Assembly: GCF_050947335.1 (NCBI RefSeq) | Contig: NW_027473317.1 | Span: forward strand, 248,001 to 312,000 | Direction of reading: 5' to 3' | From: Megachile rotundata | Taxonomy: Eukaryota > Arthropoda > Insecta > Hymenoptera > Megachilidae | DNA length: 64,000 nt | In this document: one piece after another, positions 28,560-42,858 of the stretch | Layout of the letters: every line of letters begins with the position of its first letter | Position numbering within the stretch: the stretch's first letter is position 1 | The notes under the pieces: generated by a model | What the model saw: the letters and a program-made list of their open reading frames with translations, nothing else | The model's database searches: none | What the model was told of the DNA's origin: nothing | Position numbers and translations under genes: made by a program

Positions 28560-30210
28560 GATTGTGATTGTACGATAGTGATTGTGACATTGCGATTGTA
28601 TGATTGCGATTGTATGATTGTGATTGTATGACTGTGATTGTATGATTGTGATTGTATGATTGTGATTGTATGACTGTGATTGTATGATAGTGATTGTGAT
28701 ATTGCGATTGTATGATTGCGATTGTATGATTGTGATTGCATGACTGTGATTGTATGATTGTGTTTGTATGATTGTGATTGTATGATTGTGATTGTATGAT
28801 TGTCATTGTATGAATGTGATTGTATGACTTTTATTGTATGATTGTGATTGTATGATCGTGATTGTATGATCGTGATTGTATGATTGTTATTGTATGATTG
28901 TGATTGTATGATTGTGATTGTATGATTGCGATTGTATGATTTTGATTGTATGATTGTGATTGCATGATTGAGATTGTATGATTGTGATTGTATGATTGTG
29001 ATTGTATGATTGTGATTGTATGCTTGTGATTGTATGATTGTGATTGTATAATTGTGATTATATGATTGTGATTGTATGATTGTGATTGTATGATTGCGTT
29101 TGTATGATTGTGATTGTATGATTGTGATTGCCACATTGCGATTGTATGATTGCGATTTTATGATTGTGTGTGTATGATTGCGATTGTATGATTGCAATTT
29201 AATGAGTGTGATTATATGATTATGATTGTATGATTGTGATTGTATGATTGTGATTATATGATTGTGACTGTATGATTGCGTTTGTATGATTGTGATTGCA
29301 CGATAGTGATTGTATGATTGTGATTGTATGATTGCGATTGTAATATTGCGATTGTATGATTGTGATTGTATGATTGTGATTGTATGATCGTGATTGTATG
29401 ATCGTGATTGTATGATCGTGATTGTATGATCGTGATTATATGATCGTGATTGTATGATTGTGATTGTATGATTGTGATTGTATGATTGTGATTATATGAT
29501 TGTGAATTTATGATAGTGATTGTATGATTGTGATTGTATGATAGTGATTGTGACATTGCGATTGTATGATTGCGATTGTAATATTGCGATTGTATGATTG
29601 TGATGTATGATTGTGATTGTATGATCGTGATTATATGATCGTGATTGTATGATAGTGATTGTATGATTGTGATTGTATGATTGTGATTGTATGATTGTGA
29701 TTATATGATTGTGATTGTATGATTGTGATTGTATGACTGTGATTGTATAATAGTGATTGTGACATTGCGATTGTATGATTGTGATTGTATGAGTGTGATT
29801 GTATGATTGTGATAGTAAGATTGTGATTGTATGATTGTGATTGTATGATAGTGATTGTGACATTGCGATTGTATGATTGCGATTGTATGATTGTGATTGT
29901 ATGATTGTGATTGTATGATTGTGATTGTATGATTTTAATTGTATGATTGTGATTGTATGATTGTGATTGCATGATTGCGACTGTATGATTGTGATTGTAT
30001 GATTTTGATTGCATGATTGTGATTGCATGACTGTGATTATATGATTGTGATTGTACGATTGTGATTGTATGATTGTGATTGTATGATTATGATTGTATGA
30101 TTGTGATTGTATGATTGTCATTGTATGATTGTGATTGTATGATTTTAATTGTATGATTGTGATTGTATGATTGCGATTGTAATATTGCGATTGTATGATT
30201 GTGATTGTAT

Positions 30211-30350
30211 GATCGTGATTGTATGATCGTGATTGTATGATCGTGATTGTATGATCGTGATTGTATGATCGTGATTGTATGATCGTGATTGTATGATCGT
30301 GATTGTATGATCGTGATTGTATGATCGTGATTGTATGATCGTGATTGTAC
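30211..30350 (+). repeat. GATCGT-variant run, 10 units
   Basis: Ten consecutive CpG-containing units in copy A. The run ends at the ACGATAG unit. Equivalent runs of the same length lie at 34,157 and 35,738. Confidence 0.92.
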
Positions 30351-31050
30351 GATAGTGATTGTGACATTGCGATTGTATGATTGCGATTGTATGATTGTGA
30401 TTGTATGACTGTGATTGTATGATTGTGATTGTATGATCGTGATTGTATGATCGTGATTGTATGATCGTGATTGTATGATCGTGATTGTATGATCGCGATT
30501 GTATGATCGTGATTGTATGATCGTGATTGTATGATCGTGATTGTATGATTGTGATTGTATGATTGCGATTGTATGATTGTGATTGTATGAGTGTGATTGT
30601 ATGATTGTGATAGTAGGATTGTGATTGTATGATTGTGATTGTATGATTGTGATTGTATGATTGTGATTGTATGATAGTGATTGTGACATTGCGATTGTAT
30701 GATTGCGATTGTATGATTGTGATTGTATGATTGTGATTGTATGATTGTGATTGTATGATTTTAATTGTATGATTGTGATTGTATGATTGTGATTGCATGA
30801 TTGCGACTGTATGATTGTGATTGTATGATGTTGATTGTATGATTGTGATTGCATGATTGTGATTATATGATTGTGATTGTATGATTGTGGTTGTATGATT
30901 GTGATTGTATGATTGTGATAGTATGATTGTGATTGTATGATTGTGATTGTATGATTGTGATTGTATGATTGTGATTGTATGATTGTGATTGTATGATTGT
31001 GACTGTGACATTGCGATTGTATGATTGAGATTTTATGATTGTGTTTGTAT

Positions 31051-31170
31051 GATTGCGAATGTATGATTGTGATCGTATGATTGTGGTTGTATAATTATAG
31101 TTCCATGATTGTGATTGTATGATTGTTCTTGCATGATTATGATCGTACGATTGTAATTGCATGATTCAGA
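31051..31170 (+). repeat. Divergent islet, copy 1
   Basis: About 120 bp where units are far more diverged than elsewhere, with landmarks GCGAATG, GATCGTATG, TAATTATAGTTCC (31,092), GTTCTTGC, GATCGTACG and GATTCAG (31,163). The 14-bp periodicity is still visible. It is the clearest single-origin marker in the window and recurs five more times. Confidence 0.9.
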
Positions 31171-31515
31171 TTGTATGATTGTGATTGTATGATTGTGATT
31201 GTATGATTGTGATTGTATGATTGTGATTGTATGATTGCGATTGTATGATTGCAATTTTATGAGTGTGATTATATGATTATGATTGTGTGATTGTGATTGT
31301 ATGATGGTGATTGTATGATGGTGATTGTATGATTCTGATTGAGTGATTGTGATTATATGATTGTGATTGTATGATTGAGATTGAATGATTGGGATTGTAT
31401 GATTGTGATTGTCTGATTGTGACTGTATGATAAAGATTGTGACATTGCGATTGTATGATTGCGATTGTAATATTGCGATTGTATGATTGTGATTGTATGA
31501 TCGTGATTGTATGAT

Positions 31516-32026
31516 CGTGATTGTATGATCGTGATTGTATGATCGTGATTGTATGATCGTGATTGTATGATTGTGATTGTATGATTGTGATTGTACGATA
31601 GTGATTGTGACATTGCGATTGTATGATTGCGATTCTATGATTGTGATTGTATGACTGTGATTGTATGATTGTGATGTATGATTGTGATTGTATGATCGTG
31701 ATTATATGATCGTGATTGTATGATCGTGATTGTATGATTGTCATTGTATGATTGTGATTGTATGACTTTTATTGTATGATTGTGATTGTATGATTGTGAT
31801 TGTATGATTGTGATTGTATGATTGTGATTGTATGATTTTGATTGTATGATTGTGATTGCATGATTGAGATTGTATGATTGTTATTGTATGATTGTGATTG
31901 TATGATTGTGATTGTATGCTTGTGATTGTATGACTGTGATTGTATAATTGTGATTATATGATTGTGATTGTATGATTGCGTTTGTATGATTGTGATTGTA
32001 CGATAGTGATTGTATGATTGTGATTC
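31516..32026 (+). repeat. Linker between the 3.4-kb copies
   Basis: About 510 bp of ordinary variant units lie between the two large copies. They include a short GATCGT run, a 13-bp unit near 31,674, GACTTTTATTG near 31,765 and GCTTGTG at 31,918. The same linker recurs downstream of the third copy with offset 5,443 (GCTTGTG at 37,361) and diverges near 32,022 and 37,465. Copy A plus linker is therefore probably the ancestral higher-order unit. Confidence 0.78.
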
Positions 32027-32267
32027 TATGATTGTGATTGTATGATTGTGATTGTATGAGTGTGATTGTATGATTGTGATAGTAAGATTGTGATTGTATG
32101 ATTGTGATTGTATGATTGTGATTGTATGATTGTGATTGTATGATTTTAATTGTATGATTGTGATTGTATGATTGTGATTGCATGATTGCGACTGTATGAT
32201 TGTGATTGTATGATTTTGATTGCATGATTGTGATTGCATGACTGTGATTATATGATTGTGATTGTAT

Positions 32268-32505
32268 GATCGTGATTGTATGATCGTGATTGTATGATCG
32301 TGATTGTATGATCGTGATTGTATGATCGTGATTGTATGATCGTGATTGTATGATCGTGATTGTATGATCGTGATTGTATGATCGTGATTGTATGATCGTG
32401 ATTGTATGATCGTGATTGTATGATCGTGATTGTATGATCGTGATTGTATGATCCTGATTGTATGATCGTGATTGTATGATCGTGATTGTATGATCGTGAT
32501 TGTAT
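32268..32505 (+). repeat. GATCGT-variant run, 17 units
   Basis: Seventeen units in register, one of which (32,450) reads GATCCTG. This is the partner of the 16-unit run at 28,336, so one unit was gained or lost after duplication. Confidence 0.92.
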
Positions 32506-34156
32506 GATTGTGATTGTACGATAGTGATTGTGACATTGCGATTGTATGATTGCGATTGTATGATTGTGATTGTATGACTGTGATTGTATGATTGTGATTG
32601 TATGATTGTGATTGTATGACTGTGATTGTATGATAGTGATTGTGATATTGCGATTGTATGATTGCGATTGTATGATTGTGATTGCATGACTGTGATTGTA
32701 TGATTGTGTTTGTATGATTGTGATTGTATGATTGTGATTGTATGATTGTCATTGTATGAATGTGATTGTATGACTTTTGTTGTATGATTGTGATTGTATG
32801 ATCGTGATTGTATGATCGTGATTGTATGATTGTTATTGTATGATTGTGATTGTATGATTGTGATTGTATGATTGCGATTGTATGATTTTGATTGTATGAT
32901 TGTGATTGCATGATTGAGATTGTATGATTGTGATTGTATGATTGTGATTGTATGATTGTGATTGTATGCTTGTGATTGTATGATTGTGATTGTATAATTG
33001 TGATTATATGATTGTGATTGTATGATTGTGATTGTATGATTGCGTTTGTATGATTGTGATTGTATGATTGTGATTGCCACATTGCGATTGTATGATTGCG
33101 ATTTTATGATTGTGTGTGTATGATTGCGATTGTATGATTGCAATTTAATGAGTGTGATTATATGATTATGATTGTATGATTGTGATTGTATGATTGTGAT
33201 TATATGATTGTGACTGTATGATTGCGTTTGTATGATTGTGATTGCACGATAGTGATTGTATGATTGTGATTGTATGATTGCGATTGTAATATTGCGATTG
33301 TATGATTGTGATTGTATGATTGTGATTGTATGATCGTGATTGTATGATCGTGATTGTATGATCGTGATTGTATGATCGTGATTATATGATCGTGATTGTA
33401 TGATTGTGATTGTATGATTGTGATTGTATGATTGTGATTATATGATTGTGAATTTATGATAGTGATTGTATGATTGTGATTGTATGATAGTGATTGTGAC
33501 ATTGCGATTGTATGATTGCGATTGTAATATTGCGATTGTATGATTGTGATGTATGATTGTGATTGTATGATCGTGATTATATGATCGTGATTGTATGATT
33601 GTGATTGTATGATTGTGATTGTATGATTGTGATTGTATGATTGTGATTATATGATTGTGATTGTATGATTGTGATTGTATGACTGTGATTGTATAATAGT
33701 GATTGTGACATTGCGATTGTATGATTGTGATTGTATGAGTGTGATTGTATGATTGTGATAGTAAGATTGTGATTGTATGATTGTGATTGTATGATAGTGA
33801 TTGTGACATTGCGATTGTATGATTGCGATTGTATGATTGTGATTGTATGATTGTGATTGTATGATTGTGATTGTATGATTTTAATTGTATGATTGTGATT
33901 GTATGATTGTGATTGCATGATTGCGACTGTATGATTGTGATTGTATGATTTTGATTGCATGATTGTGATTGCATGACTGTGATTATATGATTGTGATTGT
34001 ACGATTGTGATTGTATGATTGTGATTGTATGATTATGATTGTATGATTGTGATTGTATGATTGTCATTGTATGATTGTGATTGTATGATTTTAATTGTAT
34101 GATTGTGATTGTATGATTGCGATTGTAATATTGCGATTGTATGATTGTGATTGTAT

Positions 34157-34296
34157 GATCGTGATTGTATGATCGTGATTGTATGATCGTGATTGTATGA
34201 TCGTGATTGTATGATCGTGATTGTATGATCGTGATTGTATGATCGTGATTGTATGATCGTGATTGTATGATCGTGATTGTATGATCGTGATTGTAC
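34157..34296 (+). repeat. GATCGT-variant run, 10 units
   Basis: Copy B partner of the run at 30,211, at offset 3,946 and with the same unit count. Confidence 0.92.
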
Positions 34297-34995
34297 GATA
34301 GTGATTGTGACATTGCGATGTATGATTGCGATTGTATGATTGTGATTGTATGACTGTGATTGTATGATTGTGATTGTATGATCGTGATTGTATGATCGTG
34401 ATTGTATGATCGTGATTGTATGATCGTGATTGTATGATCGCGATTGTATGATCGTGATTGTATGATCGTGATTGTATGATCGTGATTGTATGATTGTGAT
34501 TGTATGATTGCGATTGTATGATTGTGATTGTATGAGTGTGATTGTATGATTGTGATAGTAGGATTGTGATTGTATGATTGTGATTGTATGATTGTGATTG
34601 TATGATTGTGATTGTATGATAGTGATTGTGACATTGCGATTGTATGATTGCGATTGTATGATTGTGATTGTATGATTGTGATTGTATGATTGTGATTGTA
34701 TGATTTTAATTGTATGATTGTGATTGTATGATTGTGATTGCATGATTGCGACTGTATGATTGTGATTGTATGATGTTGATTGTATGATTGTGATTGCATG
34801 ATTGTGATTATATGATTGTGATTGTATGATTGTGGTTGTATGATTGTGATTGTATGATTGTGATAGTATGATTGTGATTGTATGATTGTGATTGTATGAT
34901 TGTGATTGTATGATTGTGATTGTATGATTGTGATTGTATGATTGTGACTGTGACATTGCGATTGTATGATTGAGATTTTATGATTGTGTTTGTAT

Positions 34996-35115
34996 GATTG
35001 CGAATGTATGATTGTGATCGTATGATTGTGGTTGTATAATTATAGTTCCATGATTGTGATTGTATGATTGTTCTTGCATGATTATGATCGTACGATTGTA
35101 ATTGCATGATTCAGA
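34996..35115 (+). repeat. Divergent islet, copy 2
   Basis: Core at 35,037, exactly 3,945 bp after copy 1, with the same private variants. Confidence 0.9.
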
Positions 35116-35737
35116 TTGTATGATTGTGATTGTATGATTGTGATTGTATGATTGTGATTGTATGATTGTGATTGTATGATTGCGATTGTATGATTGCAAT
35201 TTTATGAGTGTGATTATATGATTATGATTGTGTGATTGTGATTGTATGATGGTGATTGTATGATGGTGATTGTATGATTCTGATTGAGTGATTGTGATTA
35301 TATGATTGTGATTGTATGATTGAGATTGAATGATTGGGATTGTATGATTGTGATTGTCTGATTGTGACTGTATGATAAAGATTGTGACATTGCGATTGTA
35401 TGATTGCGATTGTAATATTGCGATTGTATGATTGTGATTGTATGATCGTGATTGTATGATTTTAATTGTATGATTGTGATTGTATGATTGTGATTGCATG
35501 ATTGCGACTGTATGATTGTGATTGTATGATTTTGATTGCATGATTGTGATTGCATGACTGTGATTATATGATTGTGATTGTACGATTGTGATTGTATGAT
35601 TGTGATTGTATGATTATGATTGTATGATTGTGATTGTATGATTGTCATTGTATGATTGTGATTGTATGATTTTAATTGTATGATTGTGATTGTATGATTG
35701 CGATTGTAATATTGCGATTGTATGATTGTGATTGTAT

Positions 35738-35877
35738 GATCGTGATTGTATGATCGTGATTGTATGATCGTGATTGTATGATCGTGATTGTATGATCGTG
35801 ATTGTATGATCGTGATTGTATGATCGTGATTGTATGATCGTGATTGTATGATCGTGATTGTATGATCGTGATTGTAC
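35738..35877 (+). repeat. GATCGT-variant run, 10 units
   Basis: Third-copy partner of the runs at 30,211 and 34,157, at offset 5,527 from the first. Confidence 0.92.
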
Positions 35878-36577
35878 GATAGTGATTGTGACATTGCGAT
35901 TGTATGATTGCGATTGTATGATTGTGATTGTATGACTGTGATTGTATGATTGTGATTGTATGATCGTGATTGTATGATCGTGATTGTATGATCGTGATTG
36001 TATGATCGTGATTGTATGATCGCGATTGTATGATCGTGATTGTATGATCGTGATTGTATGATCGTGATTGTATGATTGTGATTGTATGATTGCGATTGTA
36101 TGATTGTGATTGTATGAGTGTGATTGTATGATTGTGATAGTAGGATTGTGATTGTATGATTGTGATTGTATGATTGTGATTGTATGATTGTGATTGTATG
36201 ATAGTGATTGTGACATTGCGATTGTATGATTGCGATTGTATGATTGTGATTGTATGATTGTGATTGTATGATTGTGATTGTATGATTTTAATTGTATGAT
36301 TGTGATTGTATGATTGTGATTGCATGATTGCGACTGTATGATTGTGATTGTATGATGTTGATTGTATGATTGTGATTGCATGATTGTGATTATATGATTG
36401 TGATTGTATGATTGTGGTTGTATGATTGTGATTGTATGATTGTGATAGTATGATTGTGATTGTATGATTGTGATTGTATGATTGTGATTGTATGATTGTG
36501 ATTGTATGATTGTGATTGTATGATTGTGACTGTGACATTGCGATTGTATGATTGAGATTTTATGATTGTGTTTGTAT

Positions 36578-36697
36578 GATTGCGAATGTATGATTGTGAT
36601 CGTATGATTGTGGTTGTATAATTATAGTTCCATGATTGTGATTGTATGATTGTTCTTGCATGATTATGATCGTACGATTGTAATTGCATGATTCAGA
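36578..36697 (+). repeat. Divergent islet, copy 3
   Basis: Core at 36,619, 1,582 bp after copy 2. Same variants. The downstream GAGTGTG to GATGGTG segment present after copies 1 and 2 is missing here. Confidence 0.9.
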
Positions 36698-38227
36698 TTG
36701 TATGATTGTGATTGTATGATTGTGATTGTATGATTGTGATTGTATGATTGTGATTGTATGATTGCGATTGTATGATTGCAATTTTATGATTGTGATTATA
36801 TGATTGTGATTGTATGATTGAGATTGAATGATTGGGATTGTATGATTGTGATTGTCTGATTGTGACTGTATGATAAAGATTGTGACATTGCGATTGTATG
36901 ATTGCGATTGTAATATTGCGATTGTATGATTGTGATTGTATGATCGTGATTGTATGATCGTGATTGTATGATCGTGATTGTATGATCGTGATTGTATGAT
37001 CGTGATTGTATGATTGTGATTGTATGATTGTGATTGTACGATAGTGATTGTGACATTGCGATTGTATGATTGCGATTCTATGATTGTGATTGTATGACTG
37101 TGATTGTATGATTGTGATGTATGATTGTGATTGTATGATCGTGATTATATGATCGTGATTGTATGATCGTGATTGTATGATTGTCATTGTATGATTGTGA
37201 TTGTATGACTTTTATTGTATGATTGTGATTGTATGATTGTGATTGTATGATTGTGATTGTATGATTGTGATTGTATGATTTTGATTGTATGATTGTGATT
37301 GCATGATTGAGATTGTATGATTGTTATTGTATGATTGTGATTGTATGATTGTGATTGTATGCTTGTGATTGTATGACTGTGATTGTATAATTGTGATTAT
37401 ATGATTGTGATTGTATGATTGCGTTTGTATGATTGTGATTGTACGATAGTGATTGTATGATTGTGATTGTATGATAGTGATTGTGACATTGCGATTGTAT
37501 GATTGCGATTGTAATATTGCGATTGTATGATTGTGATGTATGATTGTGATTGTATGATCGTGATTATATGATCGTGATTTTATGATCGTGATTGTATGAT
37601 CGTGATTGTATGATTGTGATTGTATGACTTTGATTGTATAATAGTGATTGTGACATTGCGATTGTATGATTGCGATTGTATGATTGTGATTGTATGAGTG
37701 TGATTGTATGATTGTGATAGTAGGATTGTGATTGTATGATTGTGATTGTATGATTGTGATTGTATGATTGTGATTGCATGATTGCGACTGTATGATTGTG
37801 ATTGTATGATTTTGATTTCATGATTGTGATTGCATGACTGTGATTGTATGATTGTAATTGTATGATAGTGATTGTGACATTGCGATTGTGTGATTGCGAT
37901 TGTATGATTGTGATTGTATGATTGTGATTGTATGATTGTGATTGTATGATTTTAATTGTATGATTGTGATTGTATGATTGTGATTGCATGATTGCGACTG
38001 TATGATTGTGATTGTATGATTTTGATTTCATGATTGTGATTGCATGACTGTGATTATATGATTGTGATTGTACGATTGTGATTGTACGATTGTGATTGTA
38101 TGATTATGATTGTATGATTGTGATTGTATGATTGTCATTGTATGATTGTGATTGTATGATTTTAATTGTATGATTGTGATTGTATGATTGCGATTGTAAT
38201 ATTGCGATTGTATGATTGTGATTGTAT

Positions 38228-38353
38228 GATCGTGATTGTATGATCGTGATTGTATGATCGTGATTGTATGATCGTGATTGTATGATCGTGATTGTATGAT
38301 CGTGATTGTATGATCGTGATTGTATGATCGTGATTGTATGATCGTGATTGTAT
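38228..38353 (+). repeat. GATCGT-variant run, 9 units
   Basis: Nine consecutive CpG-containing units following a TAATATTGCG unit, ending at 38,353. Confidence 0.9.
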
Positions 38354-40368
38354 GATTGTGATTGTATGATTGTGATTGTACGATAGTGATTGTGACATTG
38401 CGATTGTATGATTGCGATTGTATGATTGCGATTGTATGACTGTGATTGTATGATTGTGATTGTATGATCGTGATTGTATGATCGTGATTGTATGATCGTG
38501 ATTGTATGATCGTGATTGTATGATTGTGATTGTACGATAGTGATTGTGACATTGCGATTGTATGATTGCGATTGTATGATTGTGATTGTATGACTGTGAT
38601 TGTATGATTGTGATTGTATGATTGTGATTGTATGATTGTGATTGTATGACTGTGATTGTATGATTGTTATTGTATGATAGTGATTGTGATATTGCGATTG
38701 TATGATTGTGATTGCATGACTGTGATTGTATGATTGTGTTTGTATGATTGTGATTGTATGATTGTGATTGTATGATTGTGATTGTATGATTTTGATTGTA
38801 TGATTGTGATTGCATGATTGAGATTGTATGATTGTGATTGTATGATTGTGATTGTATGATTGTGATTGTATGCTTGTGATTGTATGACTGTGATTGTATA
38901 ATTGTGATTATATGGTTGTGATTGTATGATTGCGTTTGTATGATTGTGATTGTACGATAGTGATTGTATGATTGTGATTGTATGATAGTGATTGTGACAT
39001 TGCGATTGTATGATTGCGATTGTAATATTGCGATTGTATGATTGTGATGTATGATTGTGATTGTATGATCGTGATTATATGATCGTGATTTTATGATCGT
39101 GATTGTATGATCGTGATTGTATGATTGTGATTGTATGACTGTGATTGTATAATAGTGATTGTGACATTGCGATTGTATGATTGCGATTGTATGATTGTGA
39201 TTGTATGAGTGTGATTGTATGATTGTGATAGTAAGATTGTGATTGTATGATTGTGATTGTATGATTGTGATTGTATGATAGTGATTGTGACATTGCGATT
39301 GTATGATTGCGATTGTATGATTGTGATTGTATGATTGTGATTGTATGATTTTGATTGTATGATTTTAATTGTATGATTGTGATTGTATGATTGTGATTGC
39401 ATGATTGCGACTGTATGATTGTGATTGTATGATTTTGATTGCATGATTGTGATTGCATGACTGTGATTATATGATTGTGATTGTACGATTGTGATTGTAT
39501 GATTGTGATTGTATGATTATGATTGTATGATTGTGATTGTATGATTGTCATTGTATGATTGTGATTGTATGATTTTAATTGTATGATTGTGATTGTATGA
39601 TTGCGATTGTAATATTGCGATTGTATGATTGTGATTGTATGATCGTGATTGTATGATCGTGATTGTATGATCGTGATTGTATGATCGTGATTGTATGATC
39701 GTGATTGTATGATTGTGATTGTACGATAGTGATTGTGACATTGCGATTGTATGATTGCGATTTTATGATTGTGATTGTATGACTGTGATTGTATGATTGT
39801 GATTGTATGATCGTGATTGTATGAGTGTGATTGTATGATTGTGATAGTAGGATTGTGATTGTATGGTTGTGATTGTATGATTGTGATTGTATGATTGTGA
39901 TTGTATGATTGTGATTGCATGATTGCGACTGTATGATTGTGATTGTATGATTTTGATTTCATGATTGTGATTGCATGACTGTGATTGTATGATTGTAATT
40001 GTATGATAGTGATTGTGACATTGCGATTGTATGATTGCGATTGTATGATTGTGATTGTATGATTGTGATTGTATGATTGTGATTGTATGATTTTAATTGT
40101 ATGATTGTGATTGTATGATTGCGATTGCATGATTGCGACTGTATGATTGTGATTGTATGATTTTGATTTCATGATTGTGATTGCATGACTGTGATTATAT
40201 GATTGTGATTGTACGATTGTGATTGTACGATTGTGATTGTATGATTATGATTGTATGATTGTGATTGTATGATTGTCATTGTATGATTGTGATTGTATGA
40301 TTTTAATTGTATGATTGTGATTGTATGATTGCGATTGTAATATTGCGATAGTATGATTGTGATTGTAT

Positions 40369-40494
40369 GATCGTGATTGTATGATCGTGATTGTATGATC
40401 GTGATTGTATGATCGTGATTGTATGATCGTGATTGTATGATCGTGATTGTATGATCGTGATTGTATGATCGCGATTGTATGATCGTGATTGTAT
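40369..40494 (+). repeat. GATCGT-variant run, 9 units
   Basis: Nine consecutive units. The one at 40,467 reads GATCGCG, giving two CpGs in a single unit. Confidence 0.9.
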
Positions 40495-42704
40495 GATTGT
40501 GATTGTATGATTGTGATTGTACGATAGTGATTGTGACATTGCGATTGTATGATTGCGATTGTATGATTGCGATTGTATGACTGTGATTGTATGATTGTGA
40601 TTGTATGATCGTGATTGTATGATCGTGATTGTATGATCGTGATTGTATGATCGTGATTGTATGATCGTGATTGTATGATTGTGATTGTACGATAGTGATT
40701 GTGACATTGCGATTGTATGATTGCGATTGTATGATTGTGATTGTATGACTGTGATTGTATGATTGTGATTGTATGATTGTGATTGTATGATTGTGATTGT
40801 ATGACTGTGATTGTATGATTGTTATTGTATGATAGTGATTGTGATATTGCGATTGTATGATTGTGATTGCATGACTGTGATTGTATGATTGTGTTTGTAT
40901 GATTGTGATTGTATGATTGTGATTGTATGATTGTGATTGTATGATTGTGATTGTATGATTTTGATTGTATGATTGTGATTGCATGATTGAGATTGTATGA
41001 TTGTGATTGTATGATTGTGATTGTATGATTGTGATTGTATGCTTGTGATTGTATGACTGTGATTGTATAATTGTGATTATATGATTGTGATTGTATGATT
41101 GCGTTTGTATGATTGTGATTGTACGATAGTGATTGTATGATTGTGATTGTATGATAGTGATTGTGACATTGCGATTGTATGACTGCGATTGTAATATTGC
41201 GATTGTATGATTGTGATGTATGATTGTGATTGTATGATCGTGATTATATGATCGTGATTTTATGATCGTGATTGTATGATCGTGATTGTATGATTGTGAT
41301 TGTATGACTGTGATTGTATAATAGTGATTGTGACATTGCGATTGTATGATTGCGATTGTATGATTGTGATTGTATGAGTGTGATTGTATGATTGTGATAG
41401 TAAGATTGTGATTGTATGATTGTGATTGTATGATTGTGATTGTATGATAGTGATTGTGATATTGCGATTGTATGATTGCGATTGTAAGATTGTGATTGTA
41501 TGATTGTGATTGTATGATTGTGATTGCATGACTGTGATTGTATGATTGTGTTTGTACGATTGTGATTGTATGATTGTGATTGTATGATTATGATTGTATG
41601 ATTGTGATTGTATGATTGTCATTGTATGATTGTGATTGTATGATTTTAATTGTATGGTTGTGATTGTATGATTGCGATTGTAATATTGCGATTGTATGAT
41701 TGTGATTGTATGATCGTGATTGTATGATCGTGATTGTATGATCGTGATTGTATGATTGTGATTGTACGATAGTGATTGTGACATTGCGATTGTATGATTG
41801 CGATTGTATGATTGTGATTGTATGACTGTGATTGTATGATTGTGATTGTATGATCGTGATTGTATGATCGTGATTGTATGATCGTGATTGTATGATCGTG
41901 ATTGTATGATTGTGATTGTACGATAGTGATTGTGACATTGCGATTGTATGATTGCGATTCTATGATTGTGATTGTATGACTGTGATTGTATGATTGTGAT
42001 GTATGATTGTGATTGTATGATCGTGATTATATGATCGTGATTGTATGATCGTGATTGTATGATCGTGATTGTATGATTGTGATTGTATGATTGTGATTTT
42101 ATGACTGTGATTGTATAATAGTGATTGTGACATTGCGATTGTATGATTGCGATTGTATGATTGTGATTGTATGAGTGTGATTGTATGATTGTGATAGTAG
42201 GATTGTGATTGTATGATTGTGATTGTATGATTGTGATTGTATGATTGTGATTGCATGATTGCGACTGTATGACTGTGATTGTATGATTTTGATTTCATGA
42301 TTGTGATTGCATGACTGTGATTGTATGATTGTAATTGTATGATAGTGATTGTGACATTGCGATTGTATGATTGCGATTGTATGATTGTGATTGTATGATT
42401 GTGATTGTGTGATTGTGATTGTATGATTTTAATAGTATGATTGTGATTGTATGATTGTGATTGCATGATTGCGACTGTATGATTGTGATTGTATGATTTT
42501 GATTTCATGATTGTGATTGCATGACTGTGATTATATGATTGTGATTGTACGTATGTGATTGTACGATTGTGATTGTATGATTATGATTGTATGATTGTGA
42601 TTGTATGATTGTCATTGTATGATTGTGATTGTATGATTTTAATTGTATGATTGTGATTGTATGATTGCGATTGTAATATTGCGATTGTATGATTGTGATT
42701 GTAT

Positions 42705-42858
42705 GATCGTGATTGTATGATCGTGATTGTATGATCGTGATTGTATGATCGTGATTGTATGATCGTGATTGTATGATCGTGATTGTATGATCGTGATTGT
42801 ATGATCGTGATTGTATGATCGTGATTGTATGATCGTGATTGTATGATCGTGATTGTAT
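42705..42858 (+). repeat. GATCGT-variant run, 11 units
   Basis: Eleven consecutive CpG-containing units, preceded by a TAATATTGCG unit and followed by ACGATAG and GACATTGCG units. Confidence 0.92.

Larger units (their letters stand above)
28095..31515 (+). repeat. 3.4-kb higher-order block, copy A
   Basis: First of two long copies 3,946 bp apart (3,932 bp before the GATCGT run). Paired landmarks: GAGTGTG at 28,126 and 32,058, GCTTGTG at 29,022 and 32,968, and the divergent islet core at 31,092 and 35,037. 3,946 is 282 units minus 2 bases, explained by two 13-bp units (near 29,603 and 31,674). It contains a 16-unit GATCGT run, a 10-unit run and the divergent islet. The match ends at about 31,513-31,515, where copy B switches to a GATTTTAATTG unit. 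Confidence 0.87.
32027..35457 (+). repeat. 3.4-kb higher-order block, copy B
   Basis: Second copy of the block. Its long GATCGT run has 17 units instead of 16 (32,268-32,505), and one of these units reads GATCCTG at 32,450. A 1-bp deletion near 34,318 (GCGATGTATG for GCGATTGTATG) changes the offset to copy A from 3,946 to 3,945. It is absent from both other copies, so it arose in this copy after the duplications. At 35,458 the sequence jumps back to the order found at 33,877. Confidence 0.87.
35458..37464 (+). repeat. Third, partial copy of the 3.4-kb block plus linker
   Basis: From 35,458 the order of 33,877 onward is repeated with offset 1,581, becoming 1,582 after copy B's private deletion. 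1,582 is exactly 113 units. Compared with copy A the offset is 5,527, then 5,443 after loss of 84 bp (six units) near 36,787. The lost part corresponds to the GAGTGTG to GATGGTG segment at 35,202-35,286. The copy then runs on through the linker sequence, which copy B lacks at its right end. It thus behaves as a recombinant joining a B-like left part to an A-like right part. Confidence 0.83.

Noticed and set aside
31051..31170. Divergent islet as a transposon remnant or RNA gene
   Set aside because: The 14-bp rhythm is still visible through it, and there are no terminal repeats, target duplications, tRNA-like folds or promoter boxes.
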